Shown piece by piece: positions 22,841 through 35,596 of a stretch of DNA of 64,000 nt. The stretch spans positions 9,697,294-9,761,293 of the forward strand of contig JALMQS010000153.1 of NCBI GenBank assembly GCA_024734495.1, given 5' to 3'. The notes below the pieces were generated by a model, which did not search any database, had not been told where the DNA came from, and was given only the letters and a program-made list of their open reading frames with translations. The translations under genes were made by a program, and so were the position numbers. This DNA comes from Forficula auricularia (lineage: Eukaryota > Arthropoda > Insecta > Dermaptera > Forficulidae). Within the stretch, counting starts at the first letter, position 1. Each line of letters starts with the position of its first letter.

Positions 22841-23062
22841 CTTCAAGTGCCATACTCGATTCCGAGGGTCGACGATTACTGTGGAAAGTATCCTCTCTAT
22901 TGAAATATTCCTGAGGAAATTTTTCACATAGGTGGTTTCCCATTGCCTTCCTCCAAAGAGACCATATTATAGCTGGTTATATTTTTGCAACGAATCGGGC
23001 TTGAACTCGCGCTAGCTTGATTAGAAGACATGTTCTATAACCATTCGGCCAACCTAACTCCC
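22841..23062 (-). mobile_element. tRNA-derived SINE with core shared with RTE leader
   Basis: On the - strand, GGTTGGCCGAATGGTTATAG and the B-box-like GAGTTCAAGCCCG form the tRNA-like head. The core GGAAGGCAATGGGAAACCAC and tail TATGGCACTTGAAGAA follow. A 12-bp duplication TAATNATAAATT flanks it (22829-22840 and 23063-23074, one mismatch). The tail equals that of the SINE at 8369-8642. Confidence 0.85.
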
Positions 23063-23074
23063 TAATCATAAATT

Positions 23075-23681
23075 GATTTCACTAATTTGGGGATTAGCAT
23101 ATTGACTAAAATTTTGATAAAAGATTTGACCAAATCTCTGTTAAGTATCTATTTTTCTTTTTTTTTCTTTTTAAATTTTGCTTCACACAATTAAAAACAA
23201 AGCCTTCGAAGCTCTAGACTAAAATAAATAAAAATATTTATATTAAGTACTAAATACAATACTTAATTTATTACTTTTGGATACAATAACTTCTTTTTCA
23301 TTAACAAATTAAATAATTATCTCTATAGCTACCTACAGTCAATATATCTAGCTCAAAAAGAAGGGAAATTCTAAATATAGATATTATGTGGATATAATGT
23401 GAAAGTATAAATTAAAAAAATATAAATATGTTCATTAAAATGATTCGACGAGAGATATTTTCACTGACAAAACCGGTAGAAGCCTCGTTATAGAATCAGT
23501 TTTTTTTTTGACAGCTTCGGATCGTTCCCCGGAAGAAGGAATTCTTGTAGATAAGTAATTCCAGTTTCTTTAATTTCTCTTGGCTGTAAAACTTGAATAT
23601 TGATTGATATATTAGATAATTTACGTTAAAAAAATGACCCCATTATTTTTTAAAACATTTAAATTAATTTATAATTTTCAG
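23075..23681. other. Upstream or intronic DNA before the first visible P450 exon
   Basis: I looked for the exon homologous to 57633-57815 of the second P450 gene (the WFSHRKMFTPAFHF segment) and did not see it here or further upstream. Confidence 0.5.
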
Positions 23682-26600
23682 AAACGTCTATGGGAACTTC
23701 AGTGAAGGCGCAAACTTCTGAAATAAATCCTTACGTAGAGTCTACTTTAAGGTAAATAATTTACTCTCATTAAATATAGGTATATACCAGTAGCAGGTGG
23801 TGACATTTCACCCAGAGGATACTGTCCAAAATATAACTCTGCAATTTTTAAAATTTTATTTCATTTTTCGTTTAAACATGACGAATTTCGAAACAAACTA
23901 AAGAGAGAAGAGTTTTGAATTGGTTGAATTAAATAAAATTACGATAGGACACCGATTATTTACAGCATAGGATATGCCTAGTCTTTTGAAATAAGTACAG
24001 TGTAAGTTTCAAGGCCCAAGGTATGTCTGCTGAAAAAAAGAAACCCTATCGACAATACATAAAGGGAACCCTACCATACAGCTTTCCAAGATTCTCACGC
24101 GTATCACCCGATTAGAATCATATGTCTTGTACTTCTAAATGAAAGACTTTTGTAATTGTCTTTCGACAAATATAGAAATCACATACACTCACTTTTTTGT
24201 AAAATCCATCGATAAACGCAGAATTTTTCAAATTTAACTTCAGATTTTTGTAACGTGGAATGAAAATACTCTTGACGTTTTTAAATTTTAGGGATGCACT
24301 GCATCCACAGCATCCACGGACAGCACGCCATTGGTAGGTATATACCTATATTTATATAAATTTAATGATATTGTTCCTGTTCGTCTCCTAGTTCTTTAGA
24401 AAGACGTGATTAATTCCACTCATTTGGGTGTTGACCTTCATCTAGCTAACTCGCACTAGTCAGGCATCCTTTAATTAAATGTCACCGCTAAAAATTAACT
24501 TCCAGGAGCGGATTTCGATCACGGATTAATGATAGTAGAGTTAGGGACCTGAGTATCATTTTGAAAATTATTATATTCATAGGTTACGTCATGAATCACA
24601 TTTAGACTTGTAAATATATAACATAAATTTTTAAGATTGCGTACAAGCGTAAAACAAACCCTATTGGAATATTGTTTGTCTGTCCGAGGATGACATCTTG
24701 TGGAATAAAGAAGACACATATTTGAAAATTCCAAGTAGAATTTTTTAAAGTACCTTAAATTAAAAATATTTTTTTCTAGGAGGGCTGTGTTTCAATGTAA
24801 TTAGAACATTTAATATAATAAAAATAGATTTCAAAATTTAATTTACTTTAAAATGATGATGTCCTGAGGCGACAAAGTTAGAAGTTTTAAAGAATTTTTT
24901 AAAAATTCTTCTTTGCATGGTATTGTCAAGAGGGAAGATTTGGGGTACCTATAATATGAGATTAATTTCTAAATGAAAATAAATCCTAGATTTTTGAATT
25001 AACTTTTCCGCAATTAAAAAATAGCTTAGATATATATTTGTTGAGAAATTTTGTCAATTTAAATTTCATAATTTGTTGATTACTAAAAACAAGACCAGGG
25101 CAAATTTTTATCACTGGGAAAAGGTTCTGAAGAAAATATTTGTCAATGATTAAAATTTTAACTCTCTATTCTTTTTACATCAATAAAAATTCAATTAGTT
25201 TATTTCATTGTTTTAATTTTGTTATGGGAGAATGGTGTAGGTTCTTGGGGTAACATATTATTAAATAATGTAAAGAAAATTTTTTTTTTTGGAACTTTTT
25301 AAAAAAAATTTTAAATATAAAATACTAGATGGGTTTCACATAAATAAAAGTTCAGGTGCTTGTTTATCATGACTCAATATATATTTTGGGGTATAAGCCC
25401 ATGTTCAGGAGTTCACAAAGGACACTGTATGCAAATATACAAAAATATTTTAGAAGTAAATTTCTAAATTTTAACAATAAGGGAAGGGTTAAAGTACAAA
25501 GAAGATTTTTGTTTATTTAAATTTAAGATTAAGGAAGGTTGATTGAAGCTTGGGAAGTATCTGGAACTTTTTAAATAAAAATGAATGAGAGGTATGTGAA
25601 GGTGCTATTGTTTGGATATATACATGTCTATAATTAATTGTTTCTTAATGTCAAGCTGGTTATTTAGAATATTTTTATTATTTGTGATGGCTATTTTAAT
25701 GATGATTCTAGTAAATCTAAACGTTGTTCCTTTAATTCAAAATGTAATGGTGTGAGGTTGTTTGGGGAGGCGGAATGATTAGTTTCATGGAGGTGATCTG
25801 CAAAGGCCGAAGTAGAGACAAAATTGGATAAATCAGATTCCTTGGAACGCGTTTCAAAGGACCTGTGAACTTCTGAAGATGGACTTACACCCCGAAATAT
25901 ATATGGGGTCGTGCTAGACAAGCATCTGATCTTTTATTTATGTGAAATCTACCTAGTATTTTATATTAAAAAAATTTTTTTAAAAAAAAATTTCTTTACT
26001 TTATTGTTTTAATGTTGATTTATTTTAAATCTTAAATAATTTTCTAGTTTGTTTTTTTATAATTTGTGATGGTGTCAGCGAAAAGGGTCCTTATCTTCAC
26101 CTGGTTGAAATCAAGCTAATGACATTTCCTGTTTCTAGAGAAACAACTGAAGAAACCGCTTTTTATTCCGCTTAAACATTCCAAAAATTGACTCAGTTAT
26201 GAATTTTGGAATATTTAGAAGTAAAAAACGTAGTTTTGAGTTTCAATTTTGTCAATTTTTAAGCAGACAAAAATAGTGCATTTCTTCAATTTTTACCCTC
26301 GTTATTATTCTATTCCAAATAAAAATTTGCTGCTTAATTCAAATATGTAGTCAAAAATTACAGCCACATTTAACTCACATTTTTGCCATTCTTGAAAAAA
26401 CAGATAGGTGAAGATAAGGGCCCTTTTTTTTACCTGAGAAAATCACATTTTCTAGTTCATTAATATTTGTTGTTTGTATTATTTTTCAATTTCTAGAATG
26501 AGCTCATTATTTCAAAAACGGCAAATTTCATTTTGGCTTCATAAGCCGTTTGTCTTCTCATTAAGTTCTACAGGTCGGGAACAAAATAAAGTACTTCAAA

Positions 26601-29600
26601 TACTTCATGGTTTTACAGAGAAGGTAAAAATTGGTGTTCTTTCAATGAATAATTTTAAAATGACTTTAATGCATTTTTCTGAATCTCATTTGATTAGGTT
26701 ATAAAAGAACGTAGAGCTGAATATCGAGCAAATAGACATGCTATTTCGGACCCAAATATTCCAGTAAAAAAATTTTAATTTTTTCTTATTTATTTATTTA
26801 GCGAATGACCTTACAATATTGTACTTATTAATACATCATAAATTAATAACACAATCACAGAGGTCAATTTTTTCCCTCATTTAAGTATACTAAATCTTTT
26901 ATGCCAGACCAATCATATTGTGTTATCGATTTAACATTTAGCAAAAAGTTTTTATAAATAGTAACTAATATAATAATATATAATGTCTTGATTCAGGCAA
27001 GTAACACGATTGAAGAACATTGCATGTTTTCTGCTTATGCAGTTTTCGGTAAAGCTTATTTATATCTAATTAGTAATTTTATTTTAGTAAAAAAACGAAA
27101 ATTGAATTTTCTTGATTTGATGATTGAAATTGCTGAGAATGAGGGTGAATTAACTGATGAAGAAATTCGAGAAGAAGTTGACACGTTTATGTTTGAGGTA
27201 ATCTTTGCTAATATTATGTAGTAGCATGTACTATATGTATGTAATTCCATTTTGAATTTTATACCTTAATTTTGAATAGCGCCTACATTAGGGGTTTACT
27301 AAATAAATATAGCTAAAATTTAAAATTCCTCAAGTGATTATAACTTTAATTCCAATTAATTAACTAATTTTTCTTTTTTAATTTTTAAAGGGTCATGATA
27401 CGACAGCGGGCGCTCTTTCCTGGGCTTGTTACTCTCTCGGAAGGAATCCCGAAATTCAGGTAAAGGCCAATTAAATAAAATTATAAACTAGAGATTTTTA
27501 AAGAATCTACTTTATTATGTGTAGATATATGTATATAATTTTGTAATTAATAATACATTTTTGCCCTATTTGAGATGCAGTATTTCCCAACCTTTTTTGT
27601 GCCATGTCCTACCTAAGCCTTTATGAAATTCTCATGCCCTCTATGTAACATGATTTTTATATTCTAAAAATTAATTATTATTTATATAAATATGATTACA
27701 TAATCAAAATTGTGTTGATTACTATTTTATATGGTTCTACATACATTTTATAAGTGTATTTAATATATTTCTGAAGCTACTTACTATCAAATTTTAATAA
27801 CATTTATTTTTTCAAATATGGGTAACTAATTTTGTAGATTTTTATATTTATCCATTTTTGAATTGCCCTCCTTAAAAATCAAATTGCTCGTCCACTGCTA
27901 ATTAGAAAAATAGGAAAAGAACTCATGGGAGATGGCCGTCAAATTTTAAACCATTTGAAAAATATTCATTTAACAAAGGCGCCTGTAGGGTAGGCTAGTG
28001 CGGTCCAGAGGCGTCATCTGGTTGCATAGATACAGGCGGACACCTTTCCTACACTGTTCTTTAAGTAGTGGCTTTGTTAAAAGCAATATATTGATATTAT
28101 TTTAAAATCTGAATTCGGGTACAAAAGGTCGAGTTTTATTTGCATCCAGTATTGAATTAAAGTAAATATATTATTTCCATTTATGAAGTGACCAATGTGA
28201 TCTGGACTCAGAAAGAAGTAATCAACCTTAATAACATGTATTCAGTTTTATTCAATTCATTATAAAAATATTTTGATGGGCTATCTTATATTATCAAAAC
28301 AACTGTTTATGTTCCACTATAATATTTAAAAAACATAAAGTGTAATTTTTTAACAATTTTAAATGCACTTAACATGTATCTAAAAAGTTAAGTAGATACT
28401 GTGACGAAATCGTTCATGACTTTTTCTGAATACTAAAGATTAATTTTTTTAAGTTTTAATAAAATTAAACAAATAATCTTTCACATTCATCTGTCATCAT
28501 TAATTATTATTTACGAATTTTAAGATTAAATTTTATTGTTAGGGCTCTCGTGAGGTGAGTGCTGTGTGGTGCTTTGTGCGCCCCCCATCAAGTCGATGGG
28601 GTCCTAACAATCTGTTGAGTGCAGGTTGTAGGTTGCGTGTTCATATAGGTGTGGTGCAGGGGAGGGGCTGCTGGTTGGCATTTGGCCCCTCCAGATTCGA
28701 ATGTCCGAATCCGTTTGCTACCTCAGTCGAATCGAGTCGCTTTAATTATAGCATGGGTGAATATATTTCACTCATGCAAAAGCGACTCAACGATCCGACT
28801 GAGTCATCTAGCGGCCGTGTCTCAAGGCTCGAGGCACATGAGCAAGAACGGGCCGCTACAATTTTATTTCCAATAAACCTAGATCCACAGAGACTTTTCA
28901 TCTTGAAAGATAGTGTTATTATAAATATACATATATAAATATATTAACAATATATGAGGAGCTCACATTCAAAACGTGCTTTGTCCACTTTTTTCGAAAA
29001 TGAGTTATTGCCATATTTGTGTTCCTCTACGTAATTTGGACATGAAGGAATATCAGAATTCAGTCAAATCATGTTATTTCTCATTTAAAAATCATGTTGA
29101 AAACTTGAGTTTCATACAAAGTGTGCTTTGTCCATAGACAAGTTTCAACCAATTCGTGCTTAGTCCATCTGACCAATAGGGTTGCTTGTTTCTAGACACG
29201 TGACTGTTTGTTTCTGCCACGTCTTATTCATTCTCTAACCTTACTTTATAGGATTAGTTCAGTTGGAAAAGCACTTGTGACTAATCTTTAGATTTAATTG
29301 TTTTCTTATATTCCCAAATTTCATTTAAAATGGAAAATGAAGATGCCGACGGAAGTGTACGTGTGGGTGACTACAACATTGGAAGCAGAAAAAGACATTC
29401 TACACGTGGTAAAAAAACTGCATCAAAATCAACCAGCTACAGCACTCCTAAAATAGCCCTTAAATTTGAACCTTGTAAACATGATAACGATAGGTTTTCT
29501 TGTGTGAAGTTCATGCCAAGGGACTTGAAAACCTTTAGAAATAATTTTTTTGAAAAGCCAGATAAAGCTTCTCAAGACAGCATTATTTATACTCTTATTA

Positions 29601-32142
29601 AGACATGTCCAATAAAGGAAGAAGGAGATTTAATTGAAAGAAAAGTTAAAGGAAAAATTGTTGTTGAAGAAGTGTTACCCACTAAAATGAAGAAAATCAG
29701 TATCAAGAGGCATGTTATAGTGAAAGGAATGAAGAACTACAAATTTGAAAATGAACATTTTATTTCTTTAAGACGTGCAGGCAACATTCACTGAAGAAGA
29801 ATGTGATTGTTTGGAACTTGAAATGTGTGATTTACACATTTAAGAAGCAAAGGTGTCATCTTAATGGACTCATAATGTTTTTTTAACATGTATATTTCTT
29901 TTATAAATAAATAAAATTTGATCAAAATAAGCTTTGTCCATGTCTAATTCATTCAAACCGTGCTTTGTCCATTAATTTCATGCAAAACGTGCTTTGTCCA
30001 ATTTTATATTAATTATTTAAAATATTAATCCTTTATAACTTTTTTATAGACGTATCTCATTGTGATAAATAGAATATCTATAAATTATTAGTTATTTTTG
30101 TAACAAAAAATAAATATATATATTTTTTATATTCAATATTTGCAGTTTCTGAAAAGTACATTCACCCGGACAAAGCACGTTTTGAATGTGAGCTCCTCAT
30201 ATATTGTGATTTGACATAAGCAAATACAATAGCTCAATCTTTCACGACGATTTCTGAACCTAGCTTTAAGACTTAAAAAAATAAATTATACTTTTGGATC
30301 AAGTTTATGGTACAAGAAATATTCTGGTACTATTCACAAACATATTGTTAATATGTATACTTATTATTCTCTATTCAAAATAATGGGGATGTTTAAAAAA
30401 TAGTTAATCAATTTTTTATTATTATTAGGAAGCTGCTTATCAAGAATTAGAAGAAATCTTCGAAGGATCGGATAGGGAACCAACAATGCAAGATCTATCA
30501 AAAATGAAACTTATAGAACGTATTATTAAGGAAACTTTGCGATTGTACCCTTCAGTCCCGATGTTCTCCAGATCAATAGAGGAAGAAACAACTATTGGTA
30601 ATTAGCTATAACAATTTAGTGCAACAAGCACGTACTCAATGAGAGGGGCTCCAATAAAAATTATGTAGCCGACTCTACGTAAAACTCTCTCAAAGATGAT
30701 GTAATATATATTATTTTATTTATAATACTAGCTGACGACCGTCCCTGCCCCCCCCCTCCAAAAAAAATAGATGTTACTTATTGGCTTACAAAAACAGAGA
30801 AATCCTAACTAAAACTCTCGTGGGAACAAACAGGCCAAGTTCGAAAACGTAATGAAATCTAGGGTGCAGCCAACGTAAACACGCCAAGAATAAATATAAG
30901 TAGAAAGACTTCAATTAAAACTCATTCTTTTCATCTTAAATGACGATGTAGATTTATGAATTCTATATTTTTAATTTAAATGATTTTTCAGAAAATTCGC
31001 TTCTTATGAACATAATTGATTTAATCTAATAACATTGTTCCAGTCAATTTTTAGGACAATCATTTAAATTAAAAATTTAGGATCCATAGCTCCTATCATC
31101 CAACCAATCCTCTGGACCTTCTTCCCTTTGGTTTTATCCAAGGCCCTAGATTTTCATGTTATAGCCTCCCCTCATTTTGAGTGATTACTTTTTACATTTT
31201 TACTCTTCCAGGGGCCCACAGATTATGTATACAAAATTTGGTTGTGTTTGGTTATAGGGCCTAGATTTTCGTTTTTTGAACCCACCCATCCCTCCCCCAT
31301 TTCGGGTAGTGGATACTTTTTGCATTTCTAGTCTTCAAATTAACAGAGAAAATTTTAAATTGATATGAAAATAATTACTTATATTTTTTTTAAATGTGTC
31401 AAACTTCTTGGCATAAGATTCAAGCGGAAGTGCTGACATATACACTATATATAACAAATTAAAATATAGTATGCCTCCCGTACGCAAGACCAAGCCCACT
31501 ATTTTATTATTATAAACGATTTATTTTAAAATATTCATAAATTAATAAAATTATTATTAAAAAATAATCATTTCATTTCAAACACAAAATTCGTATCCTT
31601 TTCTGAGCGCGTTACTGCTGTATAACATGATTTTCAAGAAGAAAGATAACTTAATAATTACTGTATGTGAATAAGAAATACATTTATGTAATTTAATTCT
31701 TTGTTTATTGTTCATTTAGGTGGATATGTTTTGCCTCCGAAGACTATGTTTCCTATCTTGCCATTTTGGCTACATCGTGATCCTAACATTTACGAAAACC
31801 CTTTAAAATTTGATCCTGATCGATTTTTACCAGAGAATATTGCAAATCGACATCCATTTGCTTATCTACCGTTTAGTGCAGGACCAAGAAATTGCATCGG
31901 TATGAATTGCAAATATTTCTATGCTCAAAATAAATGCTCTGTAATAATCATTAATACGTTTTTAATTATTTATTTCAGGACAAAAATTTGCAATGTTGGA
32001 GGAGAAAGTATTACTTTCTTTAATGATAAGAAATTTTAAAATTGAATCCTTGGACAAGGAAGAGAGCATTAAAATGATGGCAGAATTGATTCTTCGGCCC
32101 AAAGATCCTCTTAGAACAATTCTTACTCCAAGAAATACCTAA
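23682..32142 (+). CDS. CYP4-type cytochrome P450, 3' nine exons (gene 1)
   Basis: This encodes a heme-thiolate monooxygenase of the CYP4 type, expected in the ER membrane and probably acting on fatty acids, hormones or xenobiotics; the substrate cannot be read from sequence. Exons: 23682-23751, 26497-26623, 26698-26763, 26997-27048, 27088-27197, 27391-27459, 30429-30597, 31720-31899 and 31979-32142, all with GT..AG introns and matching phases, ending in TAA. Landmarks in order are SMGTSVKAQ, the I-helix [17 protein letters not shown], the K-helix ExxR in [24 protein letters not shown], and the heme motif [11 protein letters not shown]. About 334 residues are visible against about 500 for the family. 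The N-terminal ~170 residues (membrane anchor to helix C/D) are not seen in the window. The exon at 26997-27048 is less conserved and placed from phase. Introns hold a Penelope remnant and a DNA transposon. Confidence 0.9.
25312..25968 (-). mobile_element. Penelope-like element remnant in P450 intron
   Basis: Arms at 25312-25428 and 25855-25968 are inverted copies of each other (AAGTTCAGGTGCTTGTTTAT-like on the left), like the inverted terminal repeats of the larger element at 54330-56506. Between them is the end of a GIY-YIG endonuclease. The element lies in the first visible intron of the P450 gene. Confidence 0.75.
25691..25921 (-). pseudogene. GIY-YIG endonuclease C-terminal fragment
   Basis: The frame includes [11 protein letters not shown] and [12 protein letters not shown], matching the FAEHLNSNNHS and ISAIESLEILKSF positions of the Penelope ORF at 55050-55484. 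The catalytic GIY/YIG start is missing. Confidence 0.65.
27460..28946. other. P450 intron, with GC-richer island at 28543-28870
   Basis: The island stands out by base composition (repeats of AAAGCGACTCAACGATCC-like sequence and a CGGCCGTGTC segment) but has no recognised protein or element ends. It may be an unknown transposable element. Confidence 0.35.
28947..30207 (+). mobile_element. DNA transposon with perfect 40-bp inverted ends and orphan ORF
   Basis: The 40-bp ends (28947-28986 and 30168-30207) are perfect inverted copies beginning ACAATATATGAGGAGCTCAC. The motif AACGTGCTTTGTCC recurs in both subterminal regions, on the left near 28974, 29119 and 29153 (diverged) and on the right near 29934, 29959 and 29986, plus inverted in the right terminus. 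A target duplication is not evident. It lies in the intron between P450 exons 27391-27459 and 30429-30597. The superfamily is unassigned. Confidence 0.85.
29330..29794 (+). CDS. Uncharacterised transposon ORF, 154 aa
   Basis: The protein is basic, starting [20 protein letters not shown] and containing [20 protein letters not shown] then [20 protein letters not shown]-terminal stretch reads [20 protein letters not shown]. The paired Cys and the [10 protein letters not shown] region loosely resemble N-terminal parts of uncharacterised insect proteins thought to be transposon-derived, from memory and unverified. The ORF is centred between the inverted ends. No DDE catalytic core is visible, so it may be a truncated transposase or accessory protein. 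A host gene is less likely given the position. Confidence 0.5.
   Translation: MENEDADGSVRVGDYNIGSRKRHSTRGKKTASKSTSYSTPKIALKFEPCKHDNDRFSCVKFMPRDLKTFRNNFFEKPDKASQDSIIYTLIKTCPIKEEGDLIERKVKGKIVVEEVLPTKMKKISIKRHVIVKGMKNYKFENEHFISLRRAGNIH
31130..31345. repeat. Interspersed repeat with GTATACAAAATTTGGTTG
   Basis: This is a shorter, diverged copy of the family at 11990-12345 and in the foldback arms at 44460-44660 and 47650-47830. It lies in the intron before the heme-binding P450 exon. Confidence 0.6.
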
Positions 32143-33340
32143 AAATGAACAATGTCCATCTTTGACAGTTTTTAGTTTTCATAAGTCCGGTATACAAAGG
32201 CAGTGATTCAGTGATACGCTTGCTTAGTTACCTCATAATTTGATAAACATTATCAAATCTTATGATACTCGTGTAAATGTATATATTTCTAGTTAACTTT
32301 TGGATGCTTTCCATAGAACTTTTATATCTATATGTAGACATTTCCATTATCTTTCCTATTTAGTCTTCACTGGAATAAGAGAAACACCCGAGAGATAGTA
32401 CTGATGCTGTTCGGGAAATCAACAAATATATATTTAATTCATTTTATTTAAATGGACAATAAATTATCGAAACGTCACAATTATGTTATCAAAATATCAC
32501 GATAACTAGCATCCAAAACAACAATTTTAATATGAAAATAATATGGGTTTATTTTAATTTGTGTATCGTCATAAAGTATTAGGACAGAATAAATTAAATT
32601 GATTATAATATATTAATAATTTTATATAAATTAAGAGTGTTTTTATTAAATCGTATATTTATATTGTATATGCTATTTATAATTTATGAAAATTCTATTT
32701 TCATATAATTTATAGAGGAATGATCTTCTGATACTTCCAATCTTGCTACTTGTATTCTTCTATAAATGATTGGTAAAGTGTTAAAGAGGATTTTGGAAGT
32801 TCCTACTTTTTCTCCACTACATACACAAATATATTTAACGGGATAATATTGCCAGTATACTTGCATTACAATATTTTAAATTATTTTTCTCTCAAGTAGT
32901 GAAAGTTATTAGATTATTACATATTTATATTTTTATAATATGCAGTCTTTAATTGTAAATAATCAATGTAGAAATTATTTTTAGAGAATTGCTTAAAATA
33001 AAATAAAATAAAATGAATTATCAAATTTTGTTGTTACATTCATTCTCTTCAATAAATAATTTCTAATGTACTTAATTACATTTTCAATTGTTAAATATAC
33101 GATATATTTTTAAAAATATAATTTTAATTTTTTGATAGTTCCCAACAAGGGAATAATTATTCTTTTCACAGTGGCCAAACTACAATGCGACAGACTCCGC
33201 AACGCGAGGAGTCGAAAATTATAGACCAATTTATCTTTATTTGCACTTTCTTTACCCTTTTTACTTTATCCATACCGAACAGATGAACATCCTAATCGCG
33301 ATATCGACATTCGGATAAATATGATGCAGCTTTTCTTCTC
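32143..33340. other. 3' flank of P450 gene 1, AT-rich
   Basis: Presumed 3' UTR and intergenic DNA. AATAAA-type sequences occur several times in this AT-rich context, so no polyadenylation site can be singled out. Confidence 0.5.
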
Positions 33341-33344
33341 ATAG

Positions 33345-33575
33345 CTACTGATATAAACAAATTGGATTCGTTGGTTTGGTTGCCGCATCAAAAGTTGTCA
33401 AATTAGACTTCAAATGAATAAATTCGGAAACAATTGTGTCCTCAAGATCTTCGGGAAAGAATGAACGCCGATTTTGTCCTGCTTTTTCCAAATCTTCTTG
33501 GGACATCTCACATTTTTTGAATTTGTCATTAAGATCCACGTACGCTTTTCGACTTTTGGTCAATTCCGCGCCCAC
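33345..33575 (-). CDS. Unrecognised open frame next to a Tc1-like MITE
   Basis: The 76-codon frame is hydrophilic and contains KAYVDLNDKFKKCEMSQEDL and NRRSFFPEDLEDTIVSEF. It could be part of a DNA-transposon protein with a DNA-binding N-terminus, but the match is too weak to name. Its 5' side is cut by the inverted-repeat element at 33583. Confidence 0.3.
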   Translation of the reverse strand: MGAELTKSRKAYVDLNDKFKKCEMSQEDLEKAGQNRRSFFPEDLEDTIVSEFIHLKSNLTTFDAATKPTNPICLYQ

Positions 33576-33582
33576 TTTATTT

Positions 33583-33847
33583 TACGATTGTGCCCATAAT
33601 TATGAAAGTGGTCTAAGTAATTGATTGTTAGTTTCGAGATATTTAAAGTTTTATAAAATAAACAAGATTCGCATTCAGTATAATGAGACAACTAGAAATC
33701 CACTTAAAAGGTTCAATTTTATGTGATTTTTAAAAATCGACATCTTATTACGGTACTTTTTGAATGGATGGAACATAAAATATGAAAAAACTAATTTTTT
33801 AATTTTTTGACTTAGTCCACTTACATAATTATGGGCACAATTATTGT
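33583..33847. mobile_element. Tc1/mariner-like MITE
   Basis: Inverted ends read ATTGTGCCCATAATTATG-AAGTGG-CTAAGT on both sides over about 30 bp. GTGCCCA-type ends are common in Tc1-like elements. No ORF is present. Confidence 0.65.
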
Positions 33848-34758
33848 ATGATGAAATTTATGGGGAAAGTTAGATAAATACTGATCTAGTGCCCTAGATA
33901 TTCCAAATATTAAAAAACATATTAAACAATTTCTTTCTTCTTCTTTTCACGATGGAGGGGCCAACCCAGGCCTTTAGGGGTTGCACCTTTTTGGTGATAA
34001 CTCCTTCTCGCATCATTTTTATAAAAAAAAATTAGCTCCGATGACTATCTAAGTAGCTATAGAGAGGATTAAAATTTCAAAATTAAATAATTTTTTCTGA
34101 GAAAAGTACAAATTATTTTACAAAAATAAAAACGGTTTTAGATAAAAGGCCTTCTTAGTATGATTGTGAAAAATTTTCTTGAAATCCGTGTCATCAACAA
34201 AATTACATATTTTTTGATTCAAAAAATTACCTTGCCAATTCATTGGGCTTGAATTTTCAAATTGAAAAATTTTATATTCCGATATCTCCTAAACTATTCA
34301 TTTTATATATTTCATATATATTAACTTTTCTAACATTTAATTATTATTAATTTTAATTATATTAAAAAACTCTTGTGATTAACTTTTCTGTTGGAAATTA
34401 AATTTTCTTTAATAAAACGATCCCTTACAATTTATTTTTACAACTCTTTATTCGGATGCCACACCAGGCACTCATAGCGACGAATTTTTGGAAGGCTGGA
34501 TATTTTGGGGTCCAAGGTGCTTAGCTGGTTTATTATAAAGCAACTATTTACCAACTTTCAATATGAAATGAATTCAATACTAGGTAGACTCTCCCGAGAG
34601 GCCGACGATCCAAGTAACGCAAAGAAACGAACTATTCCATTTTTTTAAAAATTCCATTGATAAATTATGACCCGGGGCTCTAGCAAATCAAAGATTATAA
34701 TATAATGAAAAAAAAATATAAATCAAGTCATATTTTACTAATTATAAATATTAAAAAA

Positions 34759-35297
34759 TGCTAAGATAATAAGGAATATTAAAATGTTTTTATTATCATA
34801 ATCTTTCAGTGGTTGGTTCACTGACTTAATTCCTAGAACAGTATTATTCAATTTATTCAGATTGATAGTTTTTAAGATCCCGCAGGTGATATTCAGATAC
34901 ATAAATTGCAATATAATAAACTATATTATTACTCAGCATTGCTAAGATAATAAGGAATATAAAAAATGTTTTTATTATCATAATCTTTCAGTGGTTCACT
35001 GACTTAATTCCTAGAACAGTATTATTCAATTTATTCAGATTGATAGTTTTTATGATCCCGCAGGTGATATTCAGATAAATAAATTGCTATATAATAAACT
35101 ATATTATTACTCAGCATTGCTAAGATAATAAGGAATATAAAAAATGTTTTTATTATCATAATCTTTCAGTGGTTCACTGACTTAATTCCTAGAACAGTAT
35201 TATTCAATTTATTCAGATTCATAGTTTTTAAGATCTCGCAGCTGATATTCAGATACATAAATTGCTATATAATAAACTATATTATTAGTCAGCATTT
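34759..35297. repeat. Tandem repeat, three ~180-bp units
   Basis: Units begin at about 34759, 34940 and 35118 with TGCTAAGATAATAAGGAAT and include TTCACTGACTTAATTCCTAG. The first unit carries an extra GGTTGG segment; the other two are nearly identical. Confidence 0.85.
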
Positions 35298-35596
35298 TAC
35301 ACACAATCTCAGCAAAAAAGTCTTTTAAAATATTTACCCACATAAATATTAGGCATCATCAGGAATGTAGGATAGTTCAAAGGCTTTGGGGAAATTCATC
35401 GCGATGATGATTCATTGTATTTTTTTCATGATGATTTTGAAATATATTTCTCAAAATGCTAATGTACATTTTACAATATATTTAAAGAATAAAAATCACA
35501 ACAATAATGAAGGATGCTTAATGGGAAAAATAAGATATATTTAATCAGTCTTTTTTTATAAAAATCGTTCAAGAAAATAAGTCGTTTCCAAGAAAC

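Noticed and set aside
25855..25925. Third hammerhead in the small Penelope remnant
   Set aside because: CTGAAGA and CCCCGAAA are present, but stem II and stem III cannot both be drawn convincingly; the other arm is more degraded.
28555..28938. 127-codon frame in the GC-richer island as a host exon
   Set aside because: Two overlapping frames are open, neither has a recognisable family or splice context.
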